A stretch of 64,000 nt of DNA from Streptomyces sp. Alt3 (GTDB lineage: Bacteria > Actinomycetota > Actinomycetes > Streptomycetales > Streptomycetaceae), in assembly GCF_030719215.1 (NCBI RefSeq), contig NZ_CP120983.1, positions 2,666,001 through 2,730,000 on the forward strand, read 5' to 3'. This document shows, one piece after another, positions 59,569 to 64,000 of the stretch (the stretch's first letter is position 1; each line of letters begins with the position of its first letter). A program made the translations under genes and the position numbers. The notes below the pieces were generated by a model, which was given only the letters and a program-made list of their open reading frames with translations, did not search any database and was not told the origin of the DNA.

Positions 59569-60276
59569 TCAGTCGCGCGAATTTCCGTCGAGTGCACTCG
59601 TGCCGCCCCGGGCCATCCGGAATCCGAGGTCGTCGATCGCGAAAGTGGGGTGGCTGCGGCGGCGCACCGTGGCACCGCAGCCGCGCTCCGCCTCGGCCCA
59701 GCCACCGCCGCGGAAGGTGCGGTAGGCGCCGTAGACCTCCTCGTCGTAGAGGTCCCAGCACCACTCCCAGACGTTGCCCAGCATGTCGTACAGCCCCCAG
59801 GCGTTCGGGGACCTGCCGCCGACGTCGTGGAGCCTGCCGTCCGAGTTGTCCTCGTACCAGGCGATGGCGTCGAGTTCGCCGTAGCGGTAGCCGGTGGTGC
59901 CCGCCTTGCACGCGTACTGCCACTCCGCCTCCGTGGGCAGGCGGTAGCCGTCGGCGGACGGGTCGCGGACGACCTCGCCGTTCCGTGCGTCGCGTGAGTA
60001 GACCTGGGCCAGTCCGACGCGCGCCGAGAAGCGGTTGCACAGGTCGACGGCGTCGAGCCAGCTGACGTTCGTCACCGGCAGGGCGTGGGACACGGAGGGA
60101 TCGGGGGTCGTGTCCGTGAGGGCCCAGTACTGCCCGAGGGTGACGGGGAGACGGGCGAGGCGGAAGGGCCCGACGGTCTCCCGCCACCGTGCTCCGCGGC
60201 GGTCGTCGCGGAGGTCGACGGTGCCGGCCGGTATCCGGACCATGCCTGCCGCCGTCTCGTCGTCGAGCAGGCTCAC
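59569..60276 (-). CDS. SUMF1/formylglycine-generating-enzyme-fold protein
   Basis: A 235-aa protein with the SUMF1 signatures VRIPAGTVDLRDDRRG, RLPVTLGQYWAL, VSWLDAVDLCNRFS, YRLPTEAEWQYACKAGTTGY, NAWGLYDMLGNVWEWCWDLY and RGGGWAEAERGCGATVRRRS. Members oxidise protein cysteines, form C-S bonds (EgtB) or act as binding domains (PvdO). The active-site pair of true formylglycine enzymes is not evident: only one Cys is near the expected position, so the activity is open. No sulfatase gene is nearby. Same strand and 45 nt ahead of the unknown protein. Confidence 0.85.
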   Translation of the reverse strand: MSLLDDETAAGMVRIPAGTVDLRDDRRGARWRETVGPFRLARLPVTLGQYWALTDTTPDPSVSHALPVTNVSWLDAVDLCNRFSARVGLAQVYSRDARNGEVVRDPSADGYRLPTEAEWQYACKAGTTGYRYGELDAIAWYEDNSDGRLHDVGGRSPNAWGLYDMLGNVWEWCWDLYDEEVYGAYRTFRGGGWAEAERGCGATVRRRSHPTFAIDDLGFRMARGGTSALDGNSRD

Positions 60277-60390
60277 GCGGTTCCCTCCCTGTCCTGAGGG
60301 CCGAAATGCCCCCGCGCACAGGCTACTTCGGTCGGCGTACGGCCGCCGGTGAACCCGGTCCTCCGGGGGAACCCGGTTGCGGCACCCGCC

Positions 60391-61350
60391 TCAGCCGAGC
60401 CTGCGGACGGGCACCCCGTCGAGGTAGGCGCGGATGTCCTCGACCGCGTCCCCGTAGTACGCGGCGTAGTTGGCCTGTGAGACGTAGCCCAGGTGCGGTG
60501 TGGCCAGGAGACGCGGTGCGCTGCGCATCGGATGGTCCGCCGGGAGGGGTTCGACGTCGAACACGTCCACGCCGGCACCCGCGATGGCCCCTCGGTGCAG
60601 GACGTCGAGCAACGCGTCCTGGTCGACGATCGCCGCCCGTGAGGTGTTGACGAGATAGCTGCCGGGCCGCATCAGCCCGAGCTCCTTCGCGCCGAGCAGT
60701 CCACGGGTACGGTCGCTCAGCACCAGATGGACGGAGACGAAGTCGCTGGTCTTCAGCAGTTCTTCCTTGGACGCCACGAATCCTGCCCCGGCCTCCTCCG
60801 CACGCTCCGGGGTCAGGTTCCGGCTCCAGGCCACCACGTCCATGCCGAAGGCGCGGCCGACCGCCGCGACCCTCCCGCCGATCTTCCCCAGCCCCAGGAT
60901 CCCGAGCCTGCGCCCGTGCAGGTCGGCGCCGACCGTGGACTGCCAAGGGCCGCCGTCGCGCAGGGCGTTGGCCTCGGTGACGATCCCGCGCGCCAGTCCG
61001 AGCAGCAGCGCCCAGGTGAGCTCGACGGGCGGGGTGGCCGTGCTGGCGGTACCGCAGACGGTGACCCCGTGCGCTTCGGCCGCGGCGTAGTCGATGGACG
61101 TGTTGCGCATGCCGGAGGCGACGATCAGGCGGAGCCGTGGCAGCCGTTCGATCAGCGTCGCCGGAAACGGCACGCGCTCCCTCAGCGTGACGACGATGTC
61201 GAACTCCGCTAGCCGTGAGGCCAGTTCGTCCTCGGTGGCGCAGTGATCGGCGAAGCCGACCACGTCGATGTCGTCGGCGACGGATGACCAGTCGGCGGCG
61301 GTACCCGCCACCGACTGGTAGTCGTCGAGCACGGCACAGCGGAGCTTCAT
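60391..61350 (-). CDS. D-2-hydroxyacid dehydrogenase family protein
   Basis: A 319-aa NAD-dependent enzyme of the phosphoglycerate-dehydrogenase-like family. Rossmann motif GRRLGILGLGKIGGRVAAVG, catalytic Arg in LVNTSRAAIVDQDALL, Glu in AGVDVFDVEPLP and His in LLATPHLGYVS. ATG at 61350 has AGGA 5 nt upstream. The substrate is not predictable. Co-directional with the next two genes, 114 nt upstream of the SUMF1-like gene. Confidence 0.9.
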   Translation of the reverse strand: MKLRCAVLDDYQSVAGTAADWSSVADDIDVVGFADHCATEDELASRLAEFDIVVTLRERVPFPATLIERLPRLRLIVASGMRNTSIDYAAAEAHGVTVCGTASTATPPVELTWALLLGLARGIVTEANALRDGGPWQSTVGADLHGRRLGILGLGKIGGRVAAVGRAFGMDVVAWSRNLTPERAEEAGAGFVASKEELLKTSDFVSVHLVLSDRTRGLLGAKELGLMRPGSYLVNTSRAAIVDQDALLDVLHRGAIAGAGVDVFDVEPLPADHPMRSAPRLLATPHLGYVSQANYAAYYGDAVEDIRAYLDGVPVRRLG

Positions 61351-61434
61351 GGTGTCCTGCCCTTCGGCGGCACGGAGACGGCACCGCGGCGGCATCGCCG
61401 CAGCACCGCGAAATCTACCGGCCGGGTCCGGGGC

Positions 61435-62607
61435 TCACGCGTCCAGCCAGGCCTCCGCGTTCCGGGCGACGTCGTAGACGCGCTCCACCTGGGTGGCGGT
61501 GAGCACACCCGTGAGCGGGGCCAGGGCGGACACCTGACGCTCCCGGTAGACGCTCACACCGGCCGGGGCCGCGACCACCTCCAGTGCGGTGACCCCGGTG
61601 AACACCAGCACGGTCCGCACGGGTACGTCGTAGGCGCAGTACGCCTCCAGCGCCTCCCGGGCCCGTCCGGCACCGGGCCGGCCGTCGAGCTCGTACGGCT
61701 CCGGGGCGTCGTCGTCGACCCGCAGGGTGCCGTCCTCGATCCGTACGGACCCGCCTGGACGGTGATCGGTGCTCACGGCGAACACCCCGCCGGGCCCGAT
61801 GAGCAGATGCCCGATCTCCGTGCCGTCCGGCAGGGGCACGGAGTGCAGCACCCTCCAGCCGTGCCGGGTCAGGCGTTTGAGCTCCGCGCCGACCCGCCGC
61901 TCCCCCGCGAGGGCGCCGCGCCGTGGATCCGCGTCCTTGTGCCGCCGCAGCGCTCCGGTGGCCACCCGTACGAACGCCCCGGTACCGGTCTCGCCGAGCT
62001 GCTCCCGGAGCCCGTTACCGGGCCGCCGCTGGGCGAGGTCGTTCGCGGGGGTCAGCGCGGGCAGGGCGGCCGGCCGCCGGCGACGCTCCTTCTCCGGCAC
62101 GGCGCCAGGGTCGGTCCCGTCCACAGGGGCAGTCCCGGGCTCCGGCTCCGGCTCCGGACCGGCCACCGGCTCAGAAGCTGCCGGAGGCGCTGCCACCGGC
62201 TCGGAGACTGCCGTGCGCGCTGCCACCGGCTCGGGGGCCGCCGTGCGTACGGCCGTCGGTTGCGGTGCCTCGGCGGGGGCAGGCACCGGCGGCGGCCCGT
62301 CGGGGGCAGCGGGTGAGGGACCCGGCTCCTTCACGGCTCCGCGCCTGCGCATGCCTCTCATCGGCGGGATGCGTGGTACCGGCGGCGGGGCGGGCAGCAC
62401 GGCCGGCACCTCCTCACCGACCAGGGCCGGAAGGTCCGGGACCTGCCGCGCGAGTGCGTCGGTCACCGCGTCCCGGTAGCGCGGGTGCAGGACCGTGATC
62501 GTGCCGCTGCCCCGGTCCGCCCAGCCGATCGCCGTGCCGTCCGGCAGGTTCACATAGAGCCGGTCGTGCCCGAAGAGCTGCCATGACGTGACCTTGAGAT
62601 CCTGCAT
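61435..62607 (-). CDS. NERD-like (nuclease-related) domain protein with Pro/Glu-rich linker
   Basis: A 390-aa protein. The N-terminal about 75 residues form a small domain (QDLKVTSWQLFGHDRLYVNL, IGWADRGSGTITVLHPRY); a Pro/Ala/Glu linker with repeated EPVAARTA and SEPVA units spans about 90-190; the C-terminal domain (ERRVGAELKRLTRHGWRVLH, GTEIGHLLIGPGGVFAVST, VLVFTGVTAL) has the NERD/restriction-endonuclease-like pattern. The ATG at 62607 has AGAGGGGG upstream. Function unknown. Confidence 0.72.
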   Translation of the reverse strand: MQDLKVTSWQLFGHDRLYVNLPDGTAIGWADRGSGTITVLHPRYRDAVTDALARQVPDLPALVGEEVPAVLPAPPPVPRIPPMRGMRRRGAVKEPGPSPAAPDGPPPVPAPAEAPQPTAVRTAAPEPVAARTAVSEPVAAPPAASEPVAGPEPEPEPGTAPVDGTDPGAVPEKERRRRPAALPALTPANDLAQRRPGNGLREQLGETGTGAFVRVATGALRRHKDADPRRGALAGERRVGAELKRLTRHGWRVLHSVPLPDGTEIGHLLIGPGGVFAVSTDHRPGGSVRIEDGTLRVDDDAPEPYELDGRPGAGRAREALEAYCAYDVPVRTVLVFTGVTALEVVAAPAGVSVYRERQVSALAPLTGVLTATQVERVYDVARNAEAWLDA

Positions 62608-62764
62608 CGTGCCCCCTCTGTTCACCCCACCGGCATCCTTGCTCCCCCAGCCTGTACGCGGGCCGTCCCGCCGCACAGGGCGCAGAGCGGGCGCGCGGAG
62701 TCGGGGACACGGCGTTCCGGAGCTGTCCGGGGCCTGTGTGCCCCGGACTGCTCCGGTACCCCGG

Positions 62765-64000
62765 TCAGACCAGGGGGAGGCCGGGCGCCGGATAGGCGTC
62801 CATCATCGTCCTCACTTCGTCCCTGACCTTGGAAACGGTCGTTTCGTCACCTGTACGAGCGGCATCGACCACACGATCGATCCACTGCGCCACCGCCCCC
62901 ATCTCGGAGGCGGGCACGCCCCGGGACGTCAGGGCGGGTGTGCCGATGCGGATGCCGGACGGGTCGAAGGGCTTCCGGGGGTCGTAGGGAACGGTGTTGT
63001 AGTTGACGACGATCCCGGCACGGTCGAGCGCCTTGGCCGCGATCTTCCCGGAGACTCCCTTGCCCGTGAGGTCGGCCAGCAGCAGGTGGTTGTCCGTACC
63101 GCCGGACACGAGGTCGAAGCCGCGTGCCGCCAGTTCCTCGCCCAGCGCGCGGGCGTTGGCGACGACCTGATGGGCGTACGCCGCGAAGTCCGGCCCCGCC
63201 GCCTCCTTCAGGGCCACCGCGATGGCGGCGGTGGTCTGGTTGTGCGGGCCGCCCTGGAGCCCGGGGAAGACGGCGCGGTCGACTGCCCTGGCGTACTCGC
63301 CCCGGGTCAGCAGCATCGCCCCGCGCGGCCCGCGGAGGGTCTTGTGGGTGGTGGTGGACACCACGTCGGCGTACGGAGCGGGCGAGGGATGCGCGCCGCC
63401 CGCGATCAGCCCCGCGATGTGCGCGACGTCGGCCACCAGCACCGCTCCCACCTCCCGGGCGATCTCGGCGAACCCTGCGAAGTCGATCACGCGGGGCACG
63501 GCGGTGCCCCCGCAGAAGATCAGCCTGGGCCGCTCGGCGCGCGCCAGGTCGCGCACCTCGTCCAGGTCGATGCGCCCGGTGTCGCGCCGCACCCCGTACC
63601 GCACGCCCCGGAACCACTTGCCGGTGGCCGAGACGTCCCAGCCGTGGGTGAGGTGTCCTCCCATCGGCAGCGACATCCCGAGGACGGTGTCGCCCGGCTC
63701 CAGGAAGGCCAGGTAGACGGCGAGGTTGGCCGGGGAGCCGGAGTACGGCTGGACGTTGGCGTGGTCCATCCCGAACAGTGCCTGGGCCCGCTCGGCGGCG
63801 AGCGTCTCCACCTGGTCGATGACCTGCTGGCCCTCGTAGTACCGCTTTCCGGGGTATCCCTCGGAGTACTTGTTCTGCAGGACGGTGCCGGACGCCTCCA
63901 GGACGGCGGCGGACACGTAGTTCTCACTGGGGATCAGGCGCAGGGTGTCCGCCTGGAGACGCTCCTCGGCGTTCACCAGGGCGGCGAGCTCCGGATCGGC
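62765..64000 (-). CDS. glyA: Serine hydroxymethyltransferase, second paralogue (N-terminus outside window)
   Basis: At least 411 codons in frame to the window edge, with PDPELAALVNAEERLQADTL upstream of the conserved LIPSENYVSAAVLEASGTVL, so the start lies beyond 64000. Motifs: NKYSEGYPGKRYYEGQQVID, the PLP-lysine segment STTTHKTLRGPRGAML, and VSGGTDNHLLLADL. Closer to canonical GlyA than the copy at 38798. GTG at 63976 is internal. Confidence 0.92.
   Translation of the reverse strand, partial: ADPELAALVNAEERLQADTLRLIPSENYVSAAVLEASGTVLQNKYSEGYPGKRYYEGQQVIDQVETLAAERAQALFGMDHANVQPYSGSPANLAVYLAFLEPGDTVLGMSLPMGGHLTHGWDVSATGKWFRGVRYGVRRDTGRIDLDEVRDLARAERPRLIFCGGTAVPRVIDFAGFAEIAREVGAVLVADVAHIAGLIAGGAHPSPAPYADVVSTTTHKTLRGPRGAMLLTRGEYARAVDRAVFPGLQGGPHNQTTAAIAVALKEAAGPDFAAYAHQVVANARALGEELAARGFDLVSGGTDNHLLLADLTGKGVSGKIAAKALDRAGIVVNYNTVPYDPRKPFDPSGIRIGTPALTSRGVPASEMGAVAQWIDRVVDAARTGDETTVSKVRDEVRTMMDAYPAPGLPLV

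Overview
The window is high-GC actinobacterial chromosome, almost certainly a Streptomyces core region. The evidence is the polar-growth coiled-coil pair Scy and FilP, NucS, a chiS-chiR-chiC chitinase locus, the F1Fo ATP synthase operon, a Rho with a long disordered insert, GTG and TTG starts, and gene order matching other Streptomyces as I remember it. No reference genome was consulted.

Layout: 1-3826, two tandem membrane Ser/Thr kinases with PQQ-type sensor domains (the first runs off the edge). 3974-6730, propionate and methylmalonyl-CoA metabolism (MeaB, thiolase, epimerase). 6974-11886, Scy and FilP. 11976-15917, two paralogous ABC ATPase/permease pairs. 15921-24585, small conserved proteins, a flavin monooxygenase, NucS, a large membrane NTPase, a frameshifted STAS protein, 3-hydroxyacyl-CoA dehydrogenase and a PduO-type adenosyltransferase. 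24704-28633, chitin two-component system and secreted chitinase with twin DasR-like operators. 28722-37074, DUF2550 protein and the atp operon. 37337-44xxx, cell-wall glycan transferase, SHMT, a PTP-like protein, Sua5, PrmC, RF1, L31. 44108-53361, LCP protein, Rho, and the threonine/lysine genes thrB, thrC, hom, lysA. 53391-54961, NrtL and a CheY-like regulator.

From 55191 the window becomes accessory. A normal tRNA-Arg(CCG) is followed by a three-gene plus-strand cassette with ESX-like helical proteins. Facing it on the minus strand are a SUMF1-fold protein, a conserved protein of unknown function and then, 58434-58665, two tandem tRNA-like genes whose halves are in reversed order: the 3' half (T arm, acceptor 3' strand) lies just upstream of the 5' half (acceptor 5' strand, D arm). 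In both, the acceptor stem (7 of 7 pairs) and the anticodon stem (6 pairs) form only between these swapped halves. I regard these apparently circularly permuted tRNA genes as the most unusual content of the window. The window ends with a D-2-hydroxyacid dehydrogenase, a NERD-like protein and a second, truncated SHMT.
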